A stretch of 64,000 nucleotides of DNA from Oscheius dolichura. Lineage: Eukaryota > Nematoda > Chromadorea > Rhabditida > Rhabditidae. How positions within the stretch are numbered: the stretch's first letter is position 1; each line of letters begins with the position of its first letter. Below are positions 37,717 to 47,110 of this stretch, piece after piece. The notes beneath the pieces were generated by a model. That model was given only the letters and a program-made list of their open reading frames with translations, did no database searches and was not told the DNA's origin. The stretch is from contig OW051495.1 in assembly GCA_932521035.1 (NCBI GenBank), forward strand, positions 9,858,001-9,922,000. Reading direction: 5' to 3'. Made by a program: the position numbers and the translations under genes.

Positions 37717-38978
37717 ATGGCCCGGCCCCGTGTTCTGTGTCTCATTATTATCACCCTGTTCCTTTTAGTCCTGCTTTATCAGAAGAGCAAGACGAGCAGT
37801 AATCGGCAGAAGCTCGTAGACAATCACTTCCAGCAGTATGCACTCTACCAAAGCTGGCGACACTGTGTCATGACCAAGCTGGAAGGGTGTCGAGGTAATC
37901 ACACCAGAGTGAGTGCATTCCGCCATAATATCCCGCTTCAATTGTATAGTCAGTTGAAACAGGGCGTTACAGATCTTTTTAAACGGGGGGTCACTGTAAA
38001 TTTAATTATGTCCAGCAGGTCCTGCAGCGGAGATGTGTCCTCTCTTTTAATTTTTCGTTAAACGGGAACTATACGTTTCTTCAGCTATGGCAGGAGATGC
38101 AACATCTGACTGCCCCGTGCAACGAGCCATACGCCAGCATCCTCTCAATAAAGGAGTATGCCAATTCGGACGAGAAAAAATACCACATTTCTCCTCTTGT
38201 GGTGGGCTGTATAATTGTTTGTCTATTCATCTTATCGCTCAGAATACCTGGAATAATACCATTGTGACCCTAGGAATTGGGCATGACACCGGCGCGGAAG
38301 AGCAGTTAATTCAGGTTGGTCAAATAGGGCAGAGGATGATCATTTTTAGCAGCACCTCTTGTACTGTTTATGTTCAGGCACTAGGTAAAGAAAATCTTCA
38401 ATTTCATGGAGCCGACCCGATTCAAGAGATCAACATGGCGCTGTATTCCAAATTTGGAAGATTCTACCCAGTCGCCGTCGCTGGAAAAAATGGCTACTCC
38501 TCGGCTGATGTGCTCGGTGGTATGCAGGCATTCAATTAACAGTAGGAAATGTATTTAGCAAATGGTTATCAGAAGTCCTCCGTGGTTTACGTCGACGCCG
38601 TCTATTTCTTGGCAAAAATGATCGGGTTGAACTTCTTCGACAACTTGTGGATCGATTCCGAAGGAGGTGAATACGAGATGTTCCCAATGCTCGTCAAGGG
38701 CGGCGACTTCGACCAGAACGGGATTACCGTATGCCAACTCAACATGGAGATACACATACTGGACGACGCCAAGCAGAAACTCTTCCATGACTTTCTCTTC
38801 CAGACGTTACACGACCAGAAGTAGATTCTTTCTAAAGTTGACTACCTCTTCCAGGTACGCCTTCTTCTACGCGGTAAACGTCGGCCATCTGCGGCTGTTC
38901 TTTGTCAACTTTAGAGACGATTCTTGTCTTAAGAAATACATTCCGAAAGACTTTGGCAGATCCAAGTTCACACAATAA
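37717..38978 (+). CDS. FkbM-type methyltransferase 1, type II membrane protein
   Basis: Six exons: 37717-37908, 38085-38201, 38243-38314, 38378-38516, 38559-38820, 38855-38978; 301 residues. Short cytoplasmic tail and anchor (about residues 6-21), then a lumenal region. The SAM-fold segment IVTLGIGHD (110-118) and the acidic motif D-S-E-G-G-E (206-211) fit FkbM/Methyltransf_21 enzymes, which O-methylate small molecules or sugars. Closest relative in the window is the gene at 59178, with identical exon lengths of 117, 72 and 262 bp. The first intron is 176 bp, long for this window. AATAAA at 39094-39099. Sugar O-methylation in the Golgi is inferred from the family and context, not shown. Confidence 0.82.
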
Positions 38979-39139
38979 TTGTTCCGTCATAATTTTTCAC
39001 ATCTTTCTTTCATTACGGAGACTTTGTAAGATTGACGATTGTTTTGGAAGAAAGAGAACACTGGTAATTGTTTGAATTCACAAGCTTGGCCTTAATAAAA
39101 GACTGCATACAATAAAAACTTCTCCCAATGTCTTGCCAG

Positions 39140-39335
39140 TGTCAACGGCTGCAAAGTTTGTGAATGGACAGCGTATCCCGCGGACGTGCAAGCTAGATTG
39201 GTCTTTGAGATTTTAGAAACAAAATATGGGAAAGAATTCATCCAGGAGAGTTATTTGGGTTTCGAGAGGTTGGCGAAGACTCCTACCGGATGGCCCAAGA
39301 CTGTTCCCGAGATCAACGCAGATTGCTCATTGTGA
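39140..39335 (+). pseudogene. Orphan coding exon
   Basis: After a good acceptor (tcttgccag) a frame of about 65 codons reads like protein, with C-K-V-C-E-W then a Leu/Glu/Tyr-rich part. It ends inside copy 2 of the cluster motif, whose sequence supplies the last dozen residues and the stop. No matching upstream exon was found. I do not recognise the family; it is probably a fragment of a lost glycan-cluster gene. Confidence 0.35.
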
Positions 39336-39350
39336 TATTATGGCCAAAAT
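39301..39350 (-). repeat. Cluster motif, copy 2
   Basis: Reverse strand: AGCAATCTGCGTTGATCTC then GGGAACAG, preceded by the ATTTTGGCCATAATATCAC arm. Confidence 0.65.
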
Positions 39351-39370
39351 GTGGGAAGGATCCTGTTGAT

Positions 39371-39421
39371 CCTGTTCCTGAGATCACGACAGATTGCTCC
39401 TTTCGATATTATGGTCAAAAA
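39371..39421 (-). repeat. Cluster motif, copy 3
   Basis: Reverse strand: AGCAATCTGTCGTGATCTC then aGGAACAG, 20 bp from copy 2 and in the same orientation. Confidence 0.65.
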
Positions 39422-39493
39422 TGAAGGGCTGCAAGTGAATTAGTTCAACTACAAGCTGACAAGGGAAGTGCACCAACTGGAAGTGGCCGTTTT

Positions 39494-40108
39494 GGCTGAT
39501 TTTTCCCCCACGATGTAGGCCTATCCCAGTGATGTACAAAGCACAAAAAATTAGCTGCTATGCCGGCGATTTGGAGCAGCTGGGCCACTTTGCAGGTTGA
39601 AATCCTGCTATTTTGACTCATTTTCTCGCCTTCATAACTTTTCATCTTTACATATTAGAAGACTCCGGGTTGTTTCTACCTAGGCAGAATGACCTGCTTA
39701 ATAAGCACAGTGCGAAAACGAGCCAAATTTCGCTTTCAAAAACGCTGAAATTGGTAGCAATCAGCTTCCCTCCATGAGGTGAGTCTAACGACACCTATAT
39801 CAAGCAAGTTGAAACTCCCTCGCAAATGTCGAAAAGTCGACCAAATGATCAGGAACTAGGCAAAAATGCCATTTTTCGAGGATTCTAAAAGACCTACAAT
39901 ATTAGTATCGTTAAACTCATGTCATCGAGATAAGCTGATTGGTATTAATTTCAGCGTTTTACGAAGTGAAATAACCCTTCCAGAGGGTTTGGAAAACCAG
40001 TGTGGAGGCTATTTCACCAATTTCATGGAATTGAGCCAAATTATTGGAGACGATCGGTTCTTTTCTGCACTGTGCTTATTGACTCCGAGTACTTATATCC
40101 GCGGATAT
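39494..40108 (+). repeat. Interspersed repeat R2, copy 1, split by a MITE
   Basis: 39494-39699 matches 45463-45670, and 40081-40108 matches 45674-45700, both in direct orientation. In the second copy the two parts are contiguous, so the sequence between them here is an insertion. Confidence 0.75.
39700..40080. mobile_element. MITE inserted in repeat R2
   Basis: Perfect 14-bp inverted ends AATAAGCACAGTGC (39700-39713) and its complement (40067-40080). Comparison with the empty site at about 45670 shows it arrived after the repeat. The 95-codon frame inside shows no domain. CACAGTGC-type ends suggest a Tc1/mariner-like element, but no target duplication could be fixed. Confidence 0.65.
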
Positions 40109-40482
40109 AAGTCACAAAATCCGATATATGTCCCCAAAAAGCGAATTTAGTAAAGAAAACATGGGCAGGCTCGTCCAATTTACCTAAAGCGAAAAATTCC
40201 CTTTACAGTGCATTTCAAAAAGATCGGGGCTTCCCGTTTTCCGGTTGCTCCCGACCAGGATACGTATTTCCGGAGCTATAAGGAAGTTACTAGTGGATTC
40301 CCCTTCGCCGATTACCCTGGTTATCATAGGAGTGCCAGAGAACGGGTTCGGTTATTATGCGACGATCGTTCTTCGCTGGCTCCAAAAGATCAACAGGAAA
40401 AAGGTCAACCAAATGGGGCTTCTTTCAAGTCGTCGCTTCTTACCTGGTTTCCGCTCACGAGAGAGCTGCATGAAGAGATGCC
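40109..40482. other. Spacer between repeats
   Basis: No gene recognised. A frame at 40245-40493 has some coding look but no splice support and runs into repeat R1. Confidence 0.35.
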
Positions 40483-41150
40483 AGCTATTCTGACCAGCTG
40501 ATAGCGTTCAACATCCAATACCGCCTGATAAAGTTCAATAACATCATGTCTACATAGTATGCATGAAGGTGCTAGCAGTGGCCGTCCCAAAACCCTGTGA
40601 TAGAAAAGTGCCCATCGGAACAGGCCGACGAGATACTAATCGGTCACAGCTGTCACGAATAGGCACCTTCGCCCCCTATACTACTGACAACTATTTGAGA
40701 TAACGTGCGGCTATCGTATCTCCGCGCAAAACGGACAACTGAACTATTCATCTTTCACTTTCGCCCCCTATACTACTGGCAACTATTTGATATAACGTGT
40801 GGCTATCGTATCGCCGCGCAAAACGGACAACTGAACAATCTAGAGACGGTAATTTATAGTTTCAAAGCCGAATTTGAGTGGCGGACAGAACGTTAGCCGC
40901 TTGGTTCACATTATGGCTAAAGCTAACAACTTGTAATGGTGTTTTCGGGCATCTAACATTTATCCAGTATGGGAAAACAACTGATTCTCTTAAACGCATC
41001 GGGGCTGAGAAAAAAGGGTAGCGAGTGATTTCGGGAAAAGGGGAGCATCGCAGGTGGAGGTAAAGCCCTCCCCGGTCCAATCCAAAATCCCTTATGAGAA
41101 AGTAGACCGCAAGGAAGCACTCTCCTTGTCAATCATTCTCTCTATTTTTG
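40483..41150 (+). repeat. Composite repeat R1, copy 1
   Basis: 40483-40940 is present inverted at 44145-44605. 40858-40970 is present direct at 43618-43731. 40968-41150 is present inverted at 43440-43617. The first module, starting GCATGAAGGTGCTAGC near 40560, recurs again near 63578. Inside is a two-copy tandem repeat of about 90 bp (about 40670-40833). Confidence 0.75.
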
Positions 41151-41370
41151 GATATCAGTGTTAGACTCGACTGTGCGCCGCTAAGGCGGAGACGTCAGCG
41201 ATCTCTTGGCTCATTGACGCGAGAGTCAAAACAAGCATTCTTGACTGCTCTTTGTACTCCGTTTCTCTAATACCGAACTCGTCAACACCGGTTTGCTTCC
41301 TTCAGTAGGTTAGACTTGATTGAAAGAGAAGAAAGCTTTGCGAGACGTGCCCGTCCCTATTTTGAAAAGG

Positions 41371-41454
41371 TCAAGGTGCATAATATTTATTACGGTTATG
41401 GTAGATTGAATATTTGAGCCTGTAAATATTATAGAGTGGACACCGGAACTTAGT

Positions 41455-41492
<38 letters not shown>

Positions 41493-41856
41493 GGGGGTGT
41501 TGCTGCTGTTGTTGTTGTGATCTTGCGAATGCTTCTTGGAGGAGCTGTTCTCCCCTTTGCTCTTCTTCCTTCATGGCCCGGCCCAAGATTTGGAATCGAT
41601 AATCCAACAGCGAATGATGGCATTGCGTGTTCCTGGAAAAATTAGTTTTAGGGCGAGATATATGACTCCACTTAGACTACTATTGGTGACTTATGAAGGG
41701 TCTATGTTAGTGGAAAAGAAGAGCAAAAACTCACGAATTACTCAACGCCGTGTTCATCTCGTTGTATTGGCGGAGCGCTTCTTTGTGGAGCAGGTAGGTG
41801 CCGAGGTCTTTAGTCAGATTTTGGCCGTTGTTCGCGATGCCGTTATTGCCGAACAT
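41371..41856 (-). CDS. Glutamine-rich protein of unknown family, in a repeated segment
   Basis: Two exons on the minus strand: 41856-41735 and 41632 to about 41371, joined by a 102-bp intron in correct phase. The first exon begins MFGNNGIANNGQN and is Asn/Leu-rich; the second is a charged helix (RAMKEEEQRGEQLLQEAFARS) ending in six Gln. The reading then runs through the complement of a 37-G tract as a proline run and stops at 41371, so the original C terminus is probably lost. The second exon recurs at 63855-64000, where the glutamines are followed by a stop. I do not recognise the family. It may belong to a transposon, as the whole segment is repeated. Confidence 0.4.
41455..41491 (+). repeat. 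Poly-G run of 37 bases
   Basis: Uninterrupted G tract, placed exactly where the copy at 63.8 kb has unrelated sequence. Confidence 0.9.
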
Positions 41857-42220
41857 AGTGAAGCTGGAGAAGTACTCCGGCTAACCGACGGCCGCTATTT
41901 AAAGACCATAATAGCGCGGCAAAGTCCGCCCTGTAGATGCCCTATTTTTCTAGCGAGAGGACATCAGCGGCTGTGACCTTTGGAAGAGGTTGACTACACT
42001 CACACGCGCGCCATGATCTCATCCATTTGCCGTAAGGGAATTGTTCTCTGTTTCAAGACATCTCTTCAAGTGTATGACTAAACCACAGTTAGATATTAGT
42101 CAAGCTCTGTTTAAAAGGTATTGATTAATAGACGCTAACCATATTCCCGTTCCAAATAGAAGCGAAGAATGCCCTCTTTTCACATGTGAGAATGGCAAAT
42201 GAGGAGCCATTGTTGGTAGT

Positions 42221-42751
42221 ATGTGTTTCCTGCTCTTGAGTCTATTGATGCTGTACATTTCGCTTCCCAACAGTTTCTTCGTAATTTCAAAGAAAAACGA
42301 AAGAAGAGCAAGTCCACCCACACTACCTCCAGAGAGGGACTCTCACACTCGAACGGGCCCGATTACAACAACCGATGCTGCTCTTCTGTCCATCAATCCA
42401 AAGAAAACAGTAACTATCTTTGCTGCTACAAAGTGGTACGGAGACGACTTTTCAAAAGCCAATTTCATCGAACAACAATGTTCGAAAGAGATCCAGGTAG
42501 ATTTTTGAGTAATTATCGAATTTACATAATTTTTTGTTCGTAGAAATGGTGTCGAATCATCTCCTCTCCCAGTGATCCAGCCACAGCAGATGCCTCGATT
42601 TTTCATAATAGTGATTTCAACCAATCTCTTTATCCAAAACATCGGAATCTATCGCAAGTCTATGTCATGTTGACGGCAGAAAGTCCGATCCATGATAATA
42701 TACACTTTCTTCAAGGTATAGCATTGAATTTTTATTTTTCCATATTCAGAT

Positions 42752-42752
<1 letters not shown>
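42221..42752 (+). pseudogene. Alpha-1,3-fucosyltransferase (GT10), truncated after exon 2
   Basis: Exon 1, 42221-42496, encodes a type II anchor (MCFLLLSLLMLYIS) and stem; exon 2, 42544-42715, encodes the N-terminal GT10 region ([38 protein letters not shown] split over the two exons). Exon 2 is 172 bp, exactly as in the intact gene at 56763. After the next acceptor at 42749 only ATC of exon 3 remains before a 34-base A run. The catalytic half, including the donor-binding block, is missing. No lesion is seen in the two exons themselves, so truncation is probably recent. Confidence 0.8.

Positions 42753-42786
<34 letters not shown>
42753..42786 (+). repeat. Poly-A run of 34 bases at the truncation point
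   Basis: Uninterrupted A tract joining the fucosyltransferase exon 3 start to the ubiquitin-protease relic. Confidence 0.9.
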
Positions 42787-42787
<1 letters not shown>

Positions 42788-43446
42788 AAAAAACAAGACT
42801 ATTCCAGGAGAAGAACTTGATTATGAACGTATTTGAAAGAAAGAGACGAATTTGAATCAGAGAGAATTGAAAGACGTTCTGACGACCCTGTCTCTGCCCT
42901 TGTGGTGGAGCAGGGGATAATTCCAATACCTCCCATTGAAGTAGGTTTATTTCAAAGGTAGAAAATAAGTACTACAGAGTCTGCCTATCGGTGGTGTTCC
43001 TCCTCCAATTCATAATTTGGGAAACACCTGTTACGCCAATGCGACTATTCAAGTGCTTCGACGGATTTGGAATAAGAAGATTGTCGATTTCACCGAAGAT
43101 AACCCTCTTGTCTTCGCTCTCAAGGAAATATTGACCAGAAGAGGAAGAAAAGATGCTTCTGCTCTTCTATGTGGCTCTGGCCTGCCACGGATGTACCGGG
43201 ATTTTGGAGTCCAGCAGTCGGCAGCAGAACTTTTAACCAGGCTCATTGATCTCCTTCCTCCTTCTTTCAATCGGGAGTTGGTTCCTGTTCACAGATGTTT
43301 CGGAACTTGTACAAGTTGTGGAAGTGTTAGATAAATAGGAGCGCAGGATGATTACCACACCGTGATGGTGCTTAATGGACGAATGGTCAATTACGATAGT
43401 TTTAATGACTACATGAACAGTTTCACGGATCCCCAGAATGATTGAC
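42787..43446 (+). pseudogene. Ubiquitin-specific protease fragment
   Basis: After a frame break near 42840, an acidic segment leads to a short intron (about 42940-42978) and then the cysteine box NLGNTCYANATIQ, with the catalytic Cys at 43029-43031, plus the G-V-Q-Q-S-A-A-E-L-L block. A stop at 43332 is followed in another frame by a piece resembling the C-terminal Y-H/N-D region (DDYHTVMVLNGRMVNYDSFND), ending at 43444. The large middle of the protease, and probably a proper His box, are missing. It runs into repeat R1 fragments. Confidence 0.6.
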
Positions 43447-43731
43447 AAGGAGAGTGCTTCCTTGCGGTCTACTTTCTCATAAGGGATTTTGGATTGGACC
43501 GGGGAGGGCTTTACCTCCACCTGCGATGCTCCCCTTTTCCCGAAATTACTCGCTATCCTTTTTTCTCAGCCCCGATGCGTTTAAGAGAATCAGTTGTTTT
43601 CCCATACTGTTTTCCCATAGTTTCAAAGCCGAATTTGAGTGGCGGACAGAACGTTAGCCGCTTGGTTCACATTATGGCTAAAGCTAACAACTTGTAATGG
43701 TGTTTTCGGGCATCTAACATTTATCCAGTAT
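43440..43731 (+). repeat. Rearranged pieces of repeat R1
   Basis: 43440-43617 is the inverse of 40968-41150, and 43618-43731 is a direct copy of 40858-40970. The two pieces have opposite orientation relative to copy 1 and join at a short shared sequence (TTTTCCCATA). Confidence 0.7.
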
Positions 43732-44144
43732 CCTACCCTAATAATAGGCAGACCTCGGTCTGTCTGCAAGGCCTGTCGTCTGTACGGATTGACCGGTCAA
43801 ATGAGAGAGAAGCAGAAAGTTTCGGCCGTCTGACCTTATCTGACAGTCAAACGGTATTTGACCGTTAAACGTTAATCCGACAAGAAAATAACTAGGATCC
43901 GGTCAAAAGATTCCCAGGAAAAGTTCCAGAGATAGAGAAAGAGAGAGTATGTTTGAATTGGAATACCGGTATTCGGTCAAAAGCGATGTCAAAAGAGGAA
44001 AAAAGCGATCATTTTGGTTACGCGGACCTATTCAGCTGTCGCTTTTCTTTGCCCTTCTTTCTCTTCCTCTTTCGCTTTCTTTGTTCTTTTCAATTCTCTT
44101 TTCGGATTACAAAATGGATGAGGATATGAGGAGAAAACACCATT
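43732..44144. other. Spacer
   Basis: No gene recognised; tracts such as cggtcaaa recur several times in 43780-43990. Confidence 0.35.
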
Positions 44145-44605
44145 ACAAGTTGTTAGCTTTAGCCATAATGTGAACCAAGCGGCTAATGTTCTGTCCGCCA
44201 CTCAAATTCGGCTTTGAAACTATAAATTACCGTCTCTAGATTGTTCAGTTGTCCGTTTTGCGCGGCGATACGATAGCCACACGTTATATCAAATAGTTGC
44301 CAGTAGTATAGGGGGCGAAAGTGAAAGATGAATAGTTCAGTTGTCCGTTTTGCGCGGAAATACGATAGCCACACGTTATCTCAAATAGTTGTCAGTAGTA
44401 TAGGGGGCGAAGGTGCCTATTCGTGACAGCTGTGACCGATTAGTATCTCGTCGGCCTGTTCCGATGGGCACTTTTCTATCACAGGGTTTTGGGACGGCCA
44501 CTGCTAGCACCTTCATGCATACTATGTAGACATAATGTTATTGAACTTTATCAGGCGGTATTGGATGTTGAACGCTATCAGCTGGTCAGAATAGCTGGCA
44601 TCTCC
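44145..44605 (-). repeat. Composite repeat R1, inverted copy
   Basis: Near-identical inverse of 40483-40940, including the internal tandem unit. With copy 1 it makes an inverted pair about 3.2 kb apart that encloses the truncated fucosyltransferase and the protease relic. Confidence 0.8.
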
Positions 44606-45029
44606 ACAACGCAAAGATATTTCGGGCGCAATGTGTATTTTTAAAGAATCATCAGTTTTTCAGCGTTCTAGGAGCTCTAAATTGCTACCTACAAAAGGAA
44701 GAGTTTCACAATGTTGTCAGTAAACTGGTATTAATTAAGTTTAGTTTGTTTCAGCGAAAAAGAAAGCATAGACATGCATAATGGAGTTCAGCTGAAGGAG
44801 CAACTTCACCTGTTTTTTTGCTTCTGTGACGTTTTGATTTTGTTACCGTTGTGGGAAACGGCCTTTCCAGTTTAGCGCGTACCAGGTCACGGATTGCAGC
44901 GGGCAAATGAAAGTTTTTTCCAGGACAATACGAAATTAAACTCTTTGATATTCGATTCGTCAAGGACGTTTAGGTCATATGGGAGCAATATGGGAGCAAG
45001 AATCACAGCAAAAACACTATTGGGTGTGC

Positions 45030-45460
45030 ACTTAACTTTCGTTATTCCACCTTTTTCGGAGAACAATGACAGGTTGCCTATGAGCTCCAGGCTCGCCGTT
45101 AGCAAAGCCCTCAATGAAGTTGCTCATCCCTATGAAACGGGGCCTTAAAGATACAGTCAGTCATTGCAAATACAAAAACAATACCATAACCAGAGGGGTG
45201 TAACTGTCGAGAGTGTATTTGTCAACCAACTCGGGTGGAATCTCCTTTGGTGGAGCGGCAGACTCGTCCTGCGTCTCACTGCCAGCAGCCAGCCACTCTG
45301 TGAACACCTAGAGAACAAGGATTCCTTTCCAAACGTCTGTTACCTTTGTACAGACTGGTTGTTCAATGTAATCCAAGGCGGGCACAAAGGTCTCATCCCG
45401 AATTTTGTAGCCCAACGGTTGGAAGACCCTTTCCTCGATCTCCTTGTAGGATTTAAATCT
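45030..45460 (-). pseudogene. Internally deleted copy of the DUF268 gene
   Basis: 45030-45122 is a diverged copy of the last DUF268 exon (compare 52290-52382), fused at 45122 to 45123-45460, which is almost identical to 53098-53435 (one visible difference). The central exons, including the conserved GLGRYGD block, are gone. Repeat R2 begins three bases after the copy ends. Confidence 0.8.
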
Positions 45461-45462
45461 TC

Positions 45463-45700
45463 GGCTGATTTTTCCCCCACGATGTAGGCCTATCCCAGTG
45501 ATGTACAAAGCACTAAAAATTAGCTGCTATACCGGCGATTTGCAGGAGCTAGGCCACTTTGAAGGTTGAAATCCTGCTATGTTGACTCATTTTCTCGCCT
45601 TAATAACTTTTGATCTTTACATACTAGAAGACTTCGGGTTGTTTCTACCTAGGCAGAATGGCCTGCTTAATAAGCGGACTCCGAGTACTTATATCCGCTG
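45463..45700 (+). repeat. Interspersed repeat R2, copy 2 (uninterrupted)
   Basis: Direct copy of 39494-39699 plus 40081-40108. Its right end lies immediately before the ATG of the macro-domain gene. Confidence 0.75.
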
Positions 45701-46456
45701 ATGAAAGTCGATTTGGTCCGGTCTGTCAATCGAGTCAACCGTCCAACAGGCAGCCAACAAGTGAAGAGATTGTTATTAGAGCAAGGGAGTATCGTAGCTG
45801 TAAATGCCGATGTAATTGTGAATGCAGCTAATGCAGAATTGAAGCACGGAGGAGGCGTCGATGGAGTTATAAGGGGACCCAGTTTGATCAACGCTGCCAC
45901 GGAGGCCATTCGCAAGACCCTGCCAAACCAGGAGCTGGCTGCCGGACAAGTCGTCTCCACGGACTCGTTTCTGCTCAAGAAGTATAAGAGAATCTTCCAT
46001 ACACTCAAGAAGTATAAGAGAATCTTCCATACAGCTGCTCCCTACATCCAGCCTGGTAGAAACCCCACAAGACGACAAGAAGACCACCTCCGACTCTGCT
46101 ATTTCAACAGCCTTGTCTTGGCTACTCGTGAGGGATTCAGCAGCATTGCCTTCCCCTTGCTGGGAATAGGTCTCTACAACTACGACGAGCAGCAGGGAAT
46201 AGCAGTTGCGTTGCAAGCCATTATAGCTTATTTCGAAGCTCACCCTGAGACATCATTGAATACTGTCATAATTGTGGCTCTCAGTTATCCAATTCTCAAT
46301 CGGGCAATCACGCTGGCTGGTGGAAAAGCCACTCTGCTCTTGGATGCCGCCTCGGCTGCAACGGGTAGAAGGAAATTAGAGGAGAAAATGGTGACCAACA
46401 ATGGAGCTGTCTCGCTGCCTGGTGTCTCCATCAAAGTTTCTTCTTTCGTCGAGTAG
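45701..46456 (+). CDS. Macro-domain protein, intronless
   Basis: A single 756-bp open frame, 251 residues. Macro-domain signatures: VNADVIVNAANAELKHGGGVDG (split by G-run variation only), an HT-A-P segment, and SIAFPLLGIGLYNYD. These form the ADP-ribose pocket: Asn-Ala-Ala-Asn, the Gly triplet and the second glycine loop are all present. Likely role: binding ADP-ribose or removing it from proteins or from O-acetyl-ADP-ribose. A perfect 30-bp tandem duplication (45974-46003, 46004-46033) repeats LKKYKRIFHT in frame just before the second motif, which may disturb the fold. It has no introns, unlike most genes around it, and sits between repeats, suggesting retroposition or transfer. AATAAA at 46708-46713. 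Confidence 0.85.
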   Translation: MKVDLVRSVNRVNRPTGSQQVKRLLLEQGSIVAVNADVIVNAANAELKHGGGVDGVIRGPSLINAATEAIRKTLPNQELAAGQVVSTDSFLLKKYKRIFHTLKKYKRIFHTAAPYIQPGRNPTRRQEDHLRLCYFNSLVLATREGFSSIAFPLLGIGLYNYDEQQGIAVALQAIIAYFEAHPETSLNTVIIVALSYPILNRAITLAGGKATLLLDAASAATGRRKLEEKMVTNNGAVSLPGVSIKVSSFVE

Positions 46457-47110
46457 CCGCTCTCGCTTGCCCACTTCCATTTCCCTTTATCTTTTACCCT
46501 GTTTTGGATAAGGTATTAGTAGGTCTGACCTCTCCAACAAAGTACTCCTGCAAAGGAGGAAACCTTGGAGAGGTTGACAATTTTCACGTTATGTTTTGTG
46601 CCAGTTGTTCCCCCATCTTCACCCTCGCGGTGGAGATGGGAGGTTTTTTTCTTCCCACCCTCTCCTAATGTTTGTATTATGTATTGTCTTTCTTATTTCA
46701 TTTGTTCAATAAAATCGCTCTATTTCTACAATTTGTTTGCTCTATTGCATCGACAAGCCAGTAGTGTGGATATTCGAATTCACTCAATGTATCAAGAAGG
46801 TTTTGCTCTACTAGATATCTCATAAAAAAACTAATACACGGGTAAAACTGGGCATATCTAGGCCGCCGGCCGCCGTAGGCGCAGGGTGAGACTGGAACGC
46901 GAGCCTAGGCTCTTGCCCGCGAGCATAACTGGGTCAACCTAGTCGATATCTTTAATAAATATAGAAATGAAGACTGTGGCCATGTTTTTTTCCCCAATTT
47001 TTAGCGGAGAAACGAGAATGATGCTGCCCCGAGGAAGTTTACTGGCAAAGTGTCTCGAGCTGGCTATTACCCCCAGATTATCTGCTCTTTCGAATGGCTT
47101 CATAGCATTA
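46457..47110. other. 3' flank of the macro gene and Helitron border
   Basis: Holds the macro-gene 3' UTR and a GC-rich patch at 46860-46925 with a GAGCCTAGGCTC palindrome. No gene. Confidence 0.4.
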
